Assembly (NCBI GenBank): GCA_020634565.1
Contig: JACKBN010000008.1
Coordinates: forward strand, 186,001-250,000
Length of the DNA stretch: 64,000 nt
Reading direction: 5' to 3'
DNA from: Ardenticatenaceae bacterium
GTDB lineage: Bacteria > Chloroflexota > Anaerolineae > Promineifilales > Promineifilaceae
The position numbers and the translations under genes are program-made. The notes beneath the pieces were generated by a model that was not told the DNA's origin, did no database searches, and saw nothing but the letters and a program-made list of their open reading frames with translations. Every line of letters begins with the position of its first letter. Position 1 is the stretch's first letter. Below are positions 9,228 through 17,335 of this stretch, one piece after another.

Positions 9228-9857
9228 ATGAAAGGTATCTTCAAGAAATTATTTGGCGGCAGCAAACCTGTTGTCACCGTTGTCAGCGGCCTACCTCGCT
9301 CTGGCACCTCTATGATGATGAAAATGCTGGAGGCTGGTGGCATCCCTCCCCTCACCGATAAATTTCGGACGGCTGATGACGACAATCCCAAAGGCTACTA
9401 CGAATTTGAGCGCGTCAAGCAGATGGACAAAGGGGATACGGAATGGATGGCCGATGCCCAAGGCAAATCCGTCAAAGTGATCTCCCAACTGCTGCGCTAC
9501 ATGCCCTCAGAATACGAGTACAAAGTTATCTTCATGCGGCGCAACATGTCCGAAATTTTGGCTTCGCAGAAGAAAATGCTCATCAATCGCGGAGAAGACC
9601 CGGACCAGGCCAGCGATGAGGAAATTTCGGCCCTGTTCGAGAAACATCTCAACAGCGTTATGGATTGGATGGCGGCGCAGCCCAACGTCTCTGTGATTTA
9701 TATTCATTACAGCGACATGCTGGCCAATCCCGCCCCCCAAGTTGCCCAACTCAACGAATTTTTGGGCGGCAGCATGAACACCAGAGCCATGGGTGAAGTT
9801 GTTGACCCCAACCTGTACCGCAACCGCAAAAATCGGTTAAAGAAGGAGACCTCATGA
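9228..9857 (+). CDS. Sulfotransferase-like P-loop protein
   Basis: A 209-residue protein with the P-loop GLPRSGTSMMMKML (about residues 22-35) used by sulfotransferases to bind the 5'-phosphosulfate of PAPS, and a later FMRRNMSEILAS segment fitting the 3'-phosphate-binding region. No transmembrane segment. It may sulfate a small molecule or glycan; acceptor unknown. Its stop codon overlaps the start of the next gene by four bases (ATGA), so the two are translationally coupled. Confidence 0.75.
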   Translation: MKGIFKKLFGGSKPVVTVVSGLPRSGTSMMMKMLEAGGIPPLTDKFRTADDDNPKGYYEFERVKQMDKGDTEWMADAQGKSVKVISQLLRYMPSEYEYKVIFMRRNMSEILASQKKMLINRGEDPDQASDEEISALFEKHLNSVMDWMAAQPNVSVIYIHYSDMLANPAPQVAQLNEFLGGSMNTRAMGEVVDPNLYRNRKNRLKKETS

Positions 9858-10117
9858 GCAACTTACATGAGCTAAAAATCTCGCCTGTACGCTACCCTGG
9901 TGGCCTGCGCATTGTAGAGTGCGACGCTTGTCGTTACGCCTTTGCCGCTGAGTTTGACGCGCAGGGCATTATCAAGCTAGACACCAAAGAATCTATAAAT
10001 CAGGGTGATATTCATGCCTCTCACCGTCTGTTCCAAACGCCCCAAATAGAACTTGAGCTTGACGTGGCAGCCGAGCTAGACAATGATGACGATCTGGCTG
10101 ATTTTAGCCTGTTCTAA
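9854..10117 (+). CDS. Small hypothetical protein with CxxC motif
   Basis: An 87-residue acidic protein coupled through ATGA to the sulfotransferase-like gene. It has CDAC near residue 24, a possible half metal site, and an acidic tail (DNDDDLADFS). I do not recognise a family. A clear terminator follows, so this two-gene unit is closed. Confidence 0.65.
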   Translation: MSNLHELKISPVRYPGGLRIVECDACRYAFAAEFDAQGIIKLDTKESINQGDIHASHRLFQTPQIELELDVAAELDNDDDLADFSLF

Positions 10118-10151
10118 ATAGAGCAACGGCCGAATTTCACACCATACAATT

Positions 10152-10193
10152 AAAAAACACGCAGATTGAACTCAGACAATCTGCGTGTTTTTT
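10152..10193 (+). terminator. Intrinsic terminator after the sulfotransferase-like pair
   Basis: Stem AAAAAACACGCAGATTG / CAATCTGCGTGTTTTTT around a short loop. The A/T-rich flanks give a U-run on either strand, so it can serve both the upstream pair and the convergent gene at 10207. Confidence 0.85.
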
Positions 10194-10206
10194 GATTTGA
10201 GCTCCT

Positions 10207-11133
10207 TTACAAAACATTCAACTTCGGCAGCTCAAAATAGGTTGGTTTTAACGGCCGTTCTCCCTGAAAAAATATCATCATACGATAAATTCCAGGTGCT
10301 AGCCTTGGCAGTGTTGCCCGATAGCGCAAACAATGTACCGAAAAATCTCGTATCATATCCAGGCAAACTGGTGTCTGGTGGTGCGTTGTTAAATTTTGCA
10401 GCCGACATTGAGCAAAAAAGAGTGGTAAGGTTTGATCTGTCTTTGGGGAATCGAGTTCAAAATCTATTGCCAGAGTTTTTAAGTTTTCGTGGTGAACATG
10501 CGCGAGAAACGGCCGTTCAGGTCCGTCCAGGCAAATCACAATATCCTCATCAGGCTCTTGCTCCAGGCAAACTTGGGTGGGCACAATGTTTAGAAACTCG
10601 CTTATCGTTTTAGGTTGCTGAACATCCGGTTTCGGTTCCATAGTTTTGGGTGCCGCTTCCTCAGAGGTCAGGGTAGTCTTCGGCTCTGATTCATCCACTA
10701 GCAAATGCCGCGTCAACCACACACCTAATTGCTCACGCTCAATGCCTGGCCAGGTGATTTCCTCATCTACTTCCATATAATGAACTTTAGTACGTTGCTG
10801 CACCTGCTCCGCTTCGCCTTTTTGCTGAAACTCCACAACAAATGAAGCAACTGGTTTCCAGGAAGTTGTTTCTGTGTGATCCGTGTTTGATTTTGCAGCA
10901 ACACCACTGACTTTTTCAGTAACCAATGCTTTGCTTTGAGCAATCCAATCAGCCACTTCACCCTTCGCCAAAATCTTACCCGCTTTTTTAGCTGTGGCTT
11001 CCACCTCGTTTGCCGAAAGAGCACTTAGTGCCTCCAATGAATACACATCAAACAGTTCCCCCAGCCATTTTTGGCGCGCCGGGCCGATGCCTTTTACGGC
11101 CGTTAGATCATTTTTGTTACCGTTATCTTTCAT
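10207..11133 (-). CDS. Helix-hairpin-helix domain protein, function unknown
   Basis: A 308-residue protein. The N-terminal 70 residues (LTAVKGIGPARQKWLGELF) form a helix-hairpin-helix of the kind that binds DNA or other proteins. The remaining 200 residues have no motif I recognise; the end looks beta-rich (ATLPRLAPGIYRMMIFFQGE). The start at 11133 has a good GGAGG. It lies behind a 150-residue hypothetical gene on the same strand, but a strong hairpin separates them. Confidence 0.65.
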   Translation of the reverse strand: MKDNGNKNDLTAVKGIGPARQKWLGELFDVYSLEALSALSANEVEATAKKAGKILAKGEVADWIAQSKALVTEKVSGVAAKSNTDHTETTSWKPVASFVVEFQQKGEAEQVQQRTKVHYMEVDEEITWPGIEREQLGVWLTRHLLVDESEPKTTLTSEEAAPKTMEPKPDVQQPKTISEFLNIVPTQVCLEQEPDEDIVICLDGPERPFLAHVHHENLKTLAIDFELDSPKTDQTLPLFFAQCRLQNLTTHHQTPVCLDMIRDFSVHCLRYRATLPRLAPGIYRMMIFFQGERPLKPTYFELPKLNVL

Positions 11134-11148
11134 GATTCATATCCTCCA

Positions 11149-11191
11149 AAAAACATTGGCCCCAGTGTCCACCACTGAGGCCAATGTTTTA
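11149..11191 (-). terminator. Hairpin between two minus-strand hypotheticals
   Basis: ACATTGGCC and GGCCAATGT form a stem flanked by A- and T-rich runs. It lies downstream of the gene at 11216 and just ahead of the helix-hairpin-helix gene, so it should separate their transcripts. Confidence 0.7.
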
Positions 11192-11215
11192 TTTATCCAG
11201 AATCAACGAAAATGA

Positions 11216-11668
11216 TTAAGGATGATCTTCATAGAACTGCAAGATTGGGCCTTCCCAGTAAGCAGCCATTGGGCCATGATGCCCGAGCGGGTCAACGTAG
11301 GTCAGCAGCACAACCAGCTTCATAGCCAGACCTTGATGCGGTACCACATCGGCAGAAATCACCGAACCAGGCACATCGAAGCGGCAGCTATATTCACCTG
11401 TCGCACTGGGCAACGGCTGATTCTGGCAATCGGGGTCAGCAAAATCAACTAAAGACAGTTCAGGGCCAGGGCCAAATGATTCCAGATTGACATGTACATG
11501 CCAATTGCCAGCAATCATGTGCCAGTTTTTACCCTTCAATTCCCAGTTGATGTCAACTGCCCACGGCGCACCAGCTTTAATGATCAAAGTGGGCTCTTCA
11601 CCCGTGTCATCCCGCACGACGGCAGAAATATTGCCTGTCAGATCAAAAGTTGGAACTTCAAAAGTCAT
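11216..11668 (-). CDS. Hypothetical beta-rich protein
   Basis: A 150-residue protein starting MTFEVPTFDLTGN, chosen because GGAG lies seven bases upstream; the open frame continues to 11788 without a ribosome binding site. It is rich in beta-strand patterns (PTLIIKAGAPWAVDINWEL) and has no signal peptide. No family recognised. It sits alone between two hairpins. Confidence 0.6.
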   Translation of the reverse strand: MTFEVPTFDLTGNISAVVRDDTGEEPTLIIKAGAPWAVDINWELKGKNWHMIAGNWHVHVNLESFGPGPELSLVDFADPDCQNQPLPSATGEYSCRFDVPGSVISADVVPHQGLAMKLVVLLTYVDPLGHHGPMAAYWEGPILQFYEDHP

Positions 11669-11892
11669 TTTAAATTCTCCTTTTACATACTGAAATGGAT
11701 TGAACACTACAACTAAACAAAAAGTCTCCGGATGACTTTTGGCTTTCGAGCCATTCGCTTGGCCGGAAGCACACCCCCATAAAACCACAGCCCACTTAAG
11801 CGGCAGTAAATCACCGCTTAATTTGAGATTTTTTCAAATTAAGTGTCAGTTCGGGGTAGATTTGGATTAGAAACGGCCGTTTCCCACCCCAA

Positions 11893-11930
11893 AAATAAAA
11901 AAGCCAGCCCCTCAACAGTAGTGGGCTGGC
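11893..11930 (-). terminator. Intrinsic terminator of the BTAD regulator gene
   Basis: On the minus strand GCCAGCCC and GGGCTGGC form the stem, followed by TTTTTTATTTTT. It lies directly after the stop of the gene at 11966. Confidence 0.85.
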
Positions 11931-11965
11931 CCAATGAACTGGCTCAATTAAATGTGATTTCATGC

Positions 11966-13258
11966 TTAAATCGGTTCGTGGCTGCGAATAGCTTCGTACA
12001 GATGGGTTGTTGTTGGGTCTGGCGGCACGGCCAATTCCTCAGCCAGCAGCTCCACACATTGATGATATTGCCGCAAAGCCAGATAGCCTTGACGTTGACG
12101 AGCGTAGGCACGCATTAACAAACGGTGCGTGGCTTCGTGGCAGGGTTCCACCCGCAGCAGCTTATTGGCAAAGGTAATGCAAGAAGCATACTGCTCACCC
12201 TCAAAATAATGGTTGCACAAATGCGTGAGCAGCTGCAAGTAATGACGTTGCAACTGCTGCCGCCGAGTAGAGGGCCAGGATTCGTACCGATCCTCGGCCA
12301 ACAGTTCGCCCTGGTACAGTAGTTCAGCCGCGTGCAGATCGGGGATGGCAACGGCCGTTTGCCCCCGGCGCACCATCTGATTGGCTCGTTCATAAACCAG
12401 CTCAAACTGTTCCACATCCACCCATATGCCCATCTTCGGATTGAGAAAATAACAGTCATCCTGAAACAGGACATGCGAAAATTCAGGGTAACCGTTGCGC
12501 AGCGCCTGCCGCAATCCATAAATGGCGACATTTAGATTGTTGCGTGCCGCATCAGCGGTCGCCTCTGGCCAAAACGCATCCATCAGCACATCCTTGGTGA
12601 TGCGCTGCTGACGGTGCAACAACAAATATTTGAAGATCGCTTTGCCTTTGCGGCTGGGCCATTCTTCCACTGGATGTTCATCTTCATAAACGCGAAACGT
12701 GCCCAGGCAGTAGATAGTAAGTTGGGGATTGGCACTATTATTGGTGGCAAACGGCCGTCCCCCATCCCCATTCCCCTCAAACACAGGGAGCACTGGCGCA
12801 ACGGCCGTTTCCGGCAAAACCTGATGTCCATTTTGCAGCAGCGGTGGCGCAAGGCCGGTTGGCGCCACGGCAGGTGGTTTGCCCCGCTGCCACAGCTTTG
12901 TCATGCGCTGCCAGAATGAACTTTGAGTGGGGGAAACGGCCGTTTCCGCCAGCGACATCGGCTGCACCATACCCAACACCTTTTTCAACTCCGCTTCCAA
13001 ATTCTCGCGGCGTGTTTCCGTTTGGTGATACGCTTGCTGGTGAAAAGAACCCTCCTGCTGCACTTGAGCACAGCTCGCCACCAGGTGAGCCGCCGCCGCC
13101 AGCAAAGCCGACTGCTGCGCATCCCCTGCTGCTACAGCCGCCGCCTGTGCCTGGTCGATTAAATCTGCAATTTGTTGATACTCATTACTGATTAGCAATT
13201 GATGCCACACATCGTTTTGAGCCACTGGTTTGCTCATCACGCCTCTCCCGGAATTCAT
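11966..13258 (-). CDS. BTAD-family (SARP-like) transcriptional activator
   Basis: A protein of 430 residues. The N-terminal 180 residues are helical and low in motifs. An OmpR-like winged helix follows (WPSRKGKAIFKYLLLH, LMDAFWPEA, RNNLNVAIYGLRQAL), then the bacterial transcriptional activator domain of TPR-like helices to the end (LLRVEPCHEATHRLLMRAYA, RQYHQCVELLAEEL). No NTPase domain is attached, unlike large SARPs. Start at 13258 is chosen for the GAGGAGGG just upstream. It is divergent from the metal ATPase gene across a 338-base region holding palindromic sites and could control it, but that is inference. Confidence 0.85.
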   Translation of the reverse strand: MNSGRGVMSKPVAQNDVWHQLLISNEYQQIADLIDQAQAAAVAAGDAQQSALLAAAAHLVASCAQVQQEGSFHQQAYHQTETRRENLEAELKKVLGMVQPMSLAETAVSPTQSSFWQRMTKLWQRGKPPAVAPTGLAPPLLQNGHQVLPETAVAPVLPVFEGNGDGGRPFATNNSANPQLTIYCLGTFRVYEDEHPVEEWPSRKGKAIFKYLLLHRQQRITKDVLMDAFWPEATADAARNNLNVAIYGLRQALRNGYPEFSHVLFQDDCYFLNPKMGIWVDVEQFELVYERANQMVRRGQTAVAIPDLHAAELLYQGELLAEDRYESWPSTRRQQLQRHYLQLLTHLCNHYFEGEQYASCITFANKLLRVEPCHEATHRLLMRAYARQRQGYLALRQYHQCVELLAEELAVPPDPTTTHLYEAIRSHEPI

Positions 13259-13425
13259 TTTAGACCCTCCTCTCAAGCAGATTAACGGAGATCCAATTCC
13301 TTTTTCCGGCATCAATTCAACGAATAACCCGCTTTTAACCCCACGCTAAGGTGGACATTTACCCCCTAAAAAGAGAGCCATTTGCCCGTCATTCAGCCCG
13401 GTTAAAAAGACACACAAAAGAAATG

Positions 13426-13461
13426 TTAACCTTGGTTAAATTTTATTGTCACATTGGTTAA
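13426..13461. promoter_or_regulatory. Candidate operator: TTAACC-TT-GGTTAA palindrome plus GGTTAA half-site
   Basis: A palindrome at 13426-13439 (TTAACC, two bases, GGTTAA) is followed 22 bases later by a direct repeat of its right half with the same flank (TTGGTTAAATTTT); another GGTTAA is at 13400. The second copy lies inside the spacer of the promoter at 13446-13474. The arrangement suggests a repressor site for the ATPase gene. DtxR-family boxes use TTAGGTTA..TAACCTAA, which is related but oriented differently. Confidence 0.5.
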
Positions 13462-13474
13462 ATTTTGATATAAA
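13446..13474 (+). promoter_or_regulatory. Sigma-70 promoter for the P1B-4 ATPase gene
   Basis: TTGTCA at 13446-13451, a 17-base spacer, TATAAA at 13469-13474. The start codon of the ATPase is about 120 bases downstream. The box positions fit a housekeeping sigma factor well. Confidence 0.6.
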
Positions 13475-13596
13475 CCTACGTTAACTATAAGTTTGACTTA
13501 GGATAATTAGATGTCCTTTGTCACATCCAAAAACACACAAATATCAATAAAAAAAGAGGATGCCCGCGCCTAAAATAAGGGAAAAGGAAGTAAGTT

Positions 13597-15990
13597 ATGA
13601 CAGAGAAACCACAATTAGCAATGGAATCCGACGACAACTGTGCCGATCTCATCAATGAAGCCATCCACGACCAGGATGGAATCATTCAGGTCAGTCTGCA
13701 TCCGCAAGACGGCCGTCTTGAAATCGACTACGATCCCGAAAAAGTTTCCCAGCCCACCGTGGAAAAAGTGGCCCAACAGGTAAGCCCCATTTTGCAACAG
13801 CGCTGGAATACCTGCACCATGCGGCTGGGGCGGCACGGCGGACGCGCTTGCGAATCCTGTGCCCTCAGGCTGGAAGATAAGCTGGGGGAACTACCCGGCG
13901 TGCGGCGCGCCACCGCTAGCTTTGCCGGCGGCGCACTTTCCGTCACCTACAACGACCAAATCATCTCCCCCGACGAAATTACCCTGCATGTCAGGCAGAT
14001 GGGCGTCCCGGTTGCCCCTTCGGCAGCGGATCTGCCGGCTGAACCAGAAACGGAAGCTCCCGCCACCGGCTTAAAAGCAGCCTGGAACTGGCTAATGGAC
14101 GGCCGTCTCGAAGCCATCTTCACCGCTATCACCCTCATCACCATGATTGGCGGCCTCATCGCCGAGCAGCAAGAAGCAGCCACGGTAGCCACCGTGCTGT
14201 TTGTGATTGCCTACATCACTGGCGGCACCTTCGGTTTGCAGGGCGGCATCGAATCGCTGCGCAACCGCACCATCGACGTGGATTTGCTCATGGTGCTGGC
14301 GGCCATCGGCGCGGCGTTAGTCGGCCAACCGTTTGAAGGGGCCATGCTGCTCTTCCTCTTCTCGCTATCCAACGTACTGCAAGACTTTGCGATGGACCGC
14401 ACCCGCAACGCCATCAAGGCGCTGATGGAACTGCGCCCGGCCAAAGCGCTGGTGCGGCGCGGCGACAATACCTACGAACTCCCCATCGAAAAAGTGGTCG
14501 TCAGCGACCTCATTTTGGTGAAACCGGGCGAACGGATTGCCCTGGATGGTGTGGTGGTAGACGGCCGTTCCGCCATCGACCAATCTTCCATCACCGGTGA
14601 ATCCATGCCCGTCAGCAAAGAAGTTGGCGATGCGGTGTTTGCCGGCACCATCAACAAAAATGGCAGCCTGGAGATTCGCGTTACCAAGCTGGCCAAAGAT
14701 TCCACTCTGGCCAAGCTCATCCAAATGGTAGAAGAAGCCCACAGCGAAAAAGCAGAAACGCAGCGCTTCATCGACACCGCCGAGCAATACTACGCCATCG
14801 GCGTTATCGTGCTCACCGCCATCGTCGCCATTGTGCCGATGGTTTTCTGGCAAGAAGCATTTAGCGAAGCCTTTTACCGGGCGATGACCGTCATGGTTGC
14901 CGCCTCTCCTTGTGCCATCGTCATTAGCACGCCCGCCACGGTGCTTTCCGCCATTGGCAACGGCGCACGGCGCGGCATTTTGTTTAAAGGGGGTGTCTAT
15001 GTCGAAAACGCCGCCACCATCAAAGTGGTCGCCTTCGACAAAACCGGCACGCTCACCCAGGGCGAGCCAGAAGTAACCGATGTGCTGGTGCTGGACGGCC
15101 AAACTAGCCAAAACGAGCTGCTGGCCCTGGCCGCCGCCGTCGAAGCCAAATCAGAACATCCGCTGGCCCAGGCAACCGTCAAAGCGGCCCAAAAGCTAGG
15201 ACTCAGCTGGACCGAAGCCACCAATTTTGAAGCAACCACCGGCCAGGGCGTGCAGGCCACCGTTGGGGGACAGCATTTTTGGATTGGCAACGGCCGTTTC
15301 TTCGAAAAATTCAATCCCGTAGGGCTGGATAGAGCGATGTGGGAGTTGGATCGGCTGCAAAATCTGGGCAAAACCAGCGTGCTTATGGCTGAGGTGGATG
15401 AGACCGCAGGAACGGCCGTACTCCTCGGTATCCTGGCCTACGCAGACATCATTCGCCCCGATGCGCCAGATGTGGTGCGGGCTTTGCACGCCAACGGGGT
15501 GCAGCACGTCGTCATGCTTACCGGCGACAACAACGCCGTGGCCCAACAAATCGCCAAGCAAGTGGGCGTAGATGCTGTTTTTGCCGAGTTGCTGCCGGAA
15601 GATAAGGTAGCAGCCATCAAAAAAGTACGCGAGCAGTACGGCACCGTCGCCATGGTCGGCGATGGCGTCAACGATGCCCCCGCCCTGGCCACCGCCGACA
15701 TCGGCATCGCCATGGGCGCAGCAGGCACCGACGTGGCCCTGGAGACGGCCGATATCGTCCTCATGTCCGACGACCTGCACAACATCCCCTACACCATCGG
15801 CCTCAGCCGCAAAACGCGGCAAACCTTGCTGCAAAATCTCGGCTTTGCCATCTTCATGATCTTGCTCATGCTGGGCACCATCTTCTTCTCTGGCCTGGCA
15901 CTGCCCGCGGCCGTCGTCGGCCACGAAGGTGGCACGGTCCTCGTTTCGCTCAACGGTCTGCGCATGTTGGGCTACAAACCAAAACATTAA
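13597..15990 (+). CDS. P1B-4-type heavy-metal transporting ATPase, probable Fe(II)/Co/Zn exporter
   Basis: A 797-residue metal pump. Two N-terminal HMA-like modules come first (the second with CESC near residue 88), then six to eight membrane helices. Motifs: TGESMP actuator loop, the membrane metal site SPC near 436, phosphorylation DKTGTLT near 480, GDGVND near 687 and HEGGT near 775. SPC plus HEGGT marks subgroup P1B-4, not the CPC pumps for Cu or Zn/Cd. P1B-4 members such as PfeT, FrvA and CtpD export Fe(II) or Co(II). The next genes encode a DtxR/FeoA-type regulator and FeoB, which favours iron. Confidence 0.85.
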   Translation: MTEKPQLAMESDDNCADLINEAIHDQDGIIQVSLHPQDGRLEIDYDPEKVSQPTVEKVAQQVSPILQQRWNTCTMRLGRHGGRACESCALRLEDKLGELPGVRRATASFAGGALSVTYNDQIISPDEITLHVRQMGVPVAPSAADLPAEPETEAPATGLKAAWNWLMDGRLEAIFTAITLITMIGGLIAEQQEAATVATVLFVIAYITGGTFGLQGGIESLRNRTIDVDLLMVLAAIGAALVGQPFEGAMLLFLFSLSNVLQDFAMDRTRNAIKALMELRPAKALVRRGDNTYELPIEKVVVSDLILVKPGERIALDGVVVDGRSAIDQSSITGESMPVSKEVGDAVFAGTINKNGSLEIRVTKLAKDSTLAKLIQMVEEAHSEKAETQRFIDTAEQYYAIGVIVLTAIVAIVPMVFWQEAFSEAFYRAMTVMVAASPCAIVISTPATVLSAIGNGARRGILFKGGVYVENAATIKVVAFDKTGTLTQGEPEVTDVLVLDGQTSQNELLALAAAVEAKSEHPLAQATVKAAQKLGLSWTEATNFEATTGQGVQATVGGQHFWIGNGRFFEKFNPVGLDRAMWELDRLQNLGKTSVLMAEVDETAGTAVLLGILAYADIIRPDAPDVVRALHANGVQHVVMLTGDNNAVAQQIAKQVGVDAVFAELLPEDKVAAIKKVREQYGTVAMVGDGVNDAPALATADIGIAMGAAGTDVALETADIVLMSDDLHNIPYTIGLSRKTRQTLLQNLGFAIFMILLMLGTIFFSGLALPAAVVGHEGGTVLVSLNGLRMLGYKPKH

Positions 15991-16070
15991 TTGTGAATGG
16001 TGAATTGAAAACGGTTAATGGTTAATACCGTTCCCAATTCACCATTAATTATTCACAATTCACAATTCAG
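15990..16070. repeat. AT-rich hairpin with arms of tandem GTGAATTG-like units
   Basis: Long inverted repeat after the ATPase stop: units of the type TGTGAATGGTGAATT in the left arm, CACCATTAATTATTCACAATT in pieces on the right. Related to the GTAATTG-type hairpins elsewhere in the window. May end transcription. Confidence 0.6.
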
Positions 16071-16227
16071 AGAGGCGTTGCTTGGCAACGTCTCTTTTTT
16101 TGCCAGAGAGTTGAGAGGCAACGCTATGGGGCATGTCCCCACTTGACATCACAAGCATTCTGATTAAAATATACCATATTAAAATTATTTTTTAGACGCA
16201 TCAAAATTCTTGCCGAACAGGTGATTT

Positions 16228-17268
16228 ATGGAGACAAATCCAGCCATTTTATTATTGATAGGCACAGCGGTGTTGGCAGTAACGGCCGTTATCCTCTGGC
16301 CTGAAAAAGGAATATGGTCGCGCTGGCAGCAAGGTCGCCAAATGACCGATCGCGCCCGCCGCGAAGATGCCCTGAAGCACATCTACAAATGTGAGCAAAA
16401 AGGGCGTCACGCCAGCATGGAAAGCATCGCCGGGGCGCTGAACATCAATACCAACGACGTGGCTGTGCTGTTAAGCGATATGCAGGCAGGTCACCTGCTG
16501 CAAATCCACAGCGACAACATTACCCTGACAAACGAAGGCATGGAATCGGCCCTGCACATCATTCGGGCGCACCGGCTGTGGGAGCGTTACCTGGCAGAAA
16601 CCACCGGCTTTAGCGAGTCGGAATGGCACAGCCAGGCGGAACTGCAAGAGCATCAGCTCACGCCCGAAGCGGCGGACGCGCTGGCGGCGCGGCTGGGTCA
16701 CCCCACCCACGACCCGCATGGCGATCCGATTCCTAGCGCCGAAGGCAACTACGTCTATCACGATGGCCAGCCGCTTAACGAGTTGGCGGCTGACACGCCA
16801 GCCCGCATCGTCCATTTGGAAGATGAACCCGAGGCGGTTTACGCGCAACTGGTAGCCGAAGGGCTTTATCCCGGCCAAACCGTGCGACTCATCGAATCCA
16901 ATAGCACCCGCATTCGCTTTTGGGCCAATAGCAATGAGCACATTTTGGCCCCGATTGTGGCCCGCAATATTTCGGTATTGCCATTGCCGGTGGTTGTGGC
17001 GGAAGAAACGGCCGTTCCCAATCAAGATCATGGCACAAAACTCTCTGATCTGCCCTTGGGCAAAACGGCCGAAGTCATTCGCATCTCGCCCAACTGCCGC
17101 GGCGCAGAGCGACGCCGCTTTATGGATTTGGGCATCCTGCCCGGCACGGCCATCACCGCCGAAATGCGCAGCCCCAGCGGTGAACCCACCGCCTACCGCA
17201 TCCGCGACGCCATCATTGCCCTACGGCCGAATCAAGCCAACTATATTTATGTAAAGCAAACCGCGTGA
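16228..17268 (+). CDS. Membrane-anchored DtxR/MntR-family metal regulator with FeoA-like SH3 domains
   Basis: A 346-residue protein with unusual make-up. Residues 5-25 are hydrophobic (ILLLIGTAVLAVTAVILW), then basic, giving an N-in or N-out anchor. About residues 45-160 form a DtxR-like winged helix and dimerisation domain (SIAGALNINTNDVAVLL; the helix IIRAHRLWERYLAE and a following ...WHSQAELQEH hold the His/Glu metal ligands of the family). Residues 205-265 and 270-346 look like two FeoA/SH3-like domains (LYPGQTVRL; MDLGILPGTAITAEM). It presumably senses Fe or Mn and represses, here tethered to the membrane. feoB follows after a hairpin. Interruption of the DNA-binding role by the anchor cannot be excluded. 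Confidence 0.75.
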   Translation: METNPAILLLIGTAVLAVTAVILWPEKGIWSRWQQGRQMTDRARREDALKHIYKCEQKGRHASMESIAGALNINTNDVAVLLSDMQAGHLLQIHSDNITLTNEGMESALHIIRAHRLWERYLAETTGFSESEWHSQAELQEHQLTPEAADALAARLGHPTHDPHGDPIPSAEGNYVYHDGQPLNELAADTPARIVHLEDEPEAVYAQLVAEGLYPGQTVRLIESNSTRIRFWANSNEHILAPIVARNISVLPLPVVVAEETAVPNQDHGTKLSDLPLGKTAEVIRISPNCRGAERRRFMDLGILPGTAITAEMRSPSGEPTAYRIRDAIIALRPNQANYIYVKQTA

Positions 17269-17322
17269 TTTTCCCGGAAACTGCTCCTGAGCAGAGCTTC
17301 ATCTAAACAGTTTCCGGGAAAA
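17269..17322. repeat. Hairpin repeat, family B, between regulator and feoB
   Basis: Arms TTTTCCCGGAAACTG and CAGTTTCCGGGAAAA surround a 22-base loop containing its own GCTCCTGAGC stem. It lies immediately after the stop of the regulator and 13 bases before the feoB GTPase start, so it may tune the level of the downstream genes. Confidence 0.8.
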
Positions 17323-17335
17323 TGAAGAGTAAACT

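Larger units (their letters stand above)
13259..13596. other. Divergent intergenic region, BTAD gene / metal ATPase gene
   Basis: A 338-base AT-rich gap with no credible gene. Holds the GGTTAA-type sites and the promoter described separately, and an untranslated leader for the ATPase gene ending in AGGAAG before its ATG. Confidence 0.6.

Noticed and set aside
11669..11788. N-terminal extension of the 150-residue hypothetical protein
   Set aside because: ATG at 11668 has a proper GGAG; the upstream part has none and looks like untranslated leader.
14365..15111. Antisense open frame inside the P1B-4 ATPase
   Set aside because: No ribosome binding site and no recognisable protein; a mirror of the ATPase codons.
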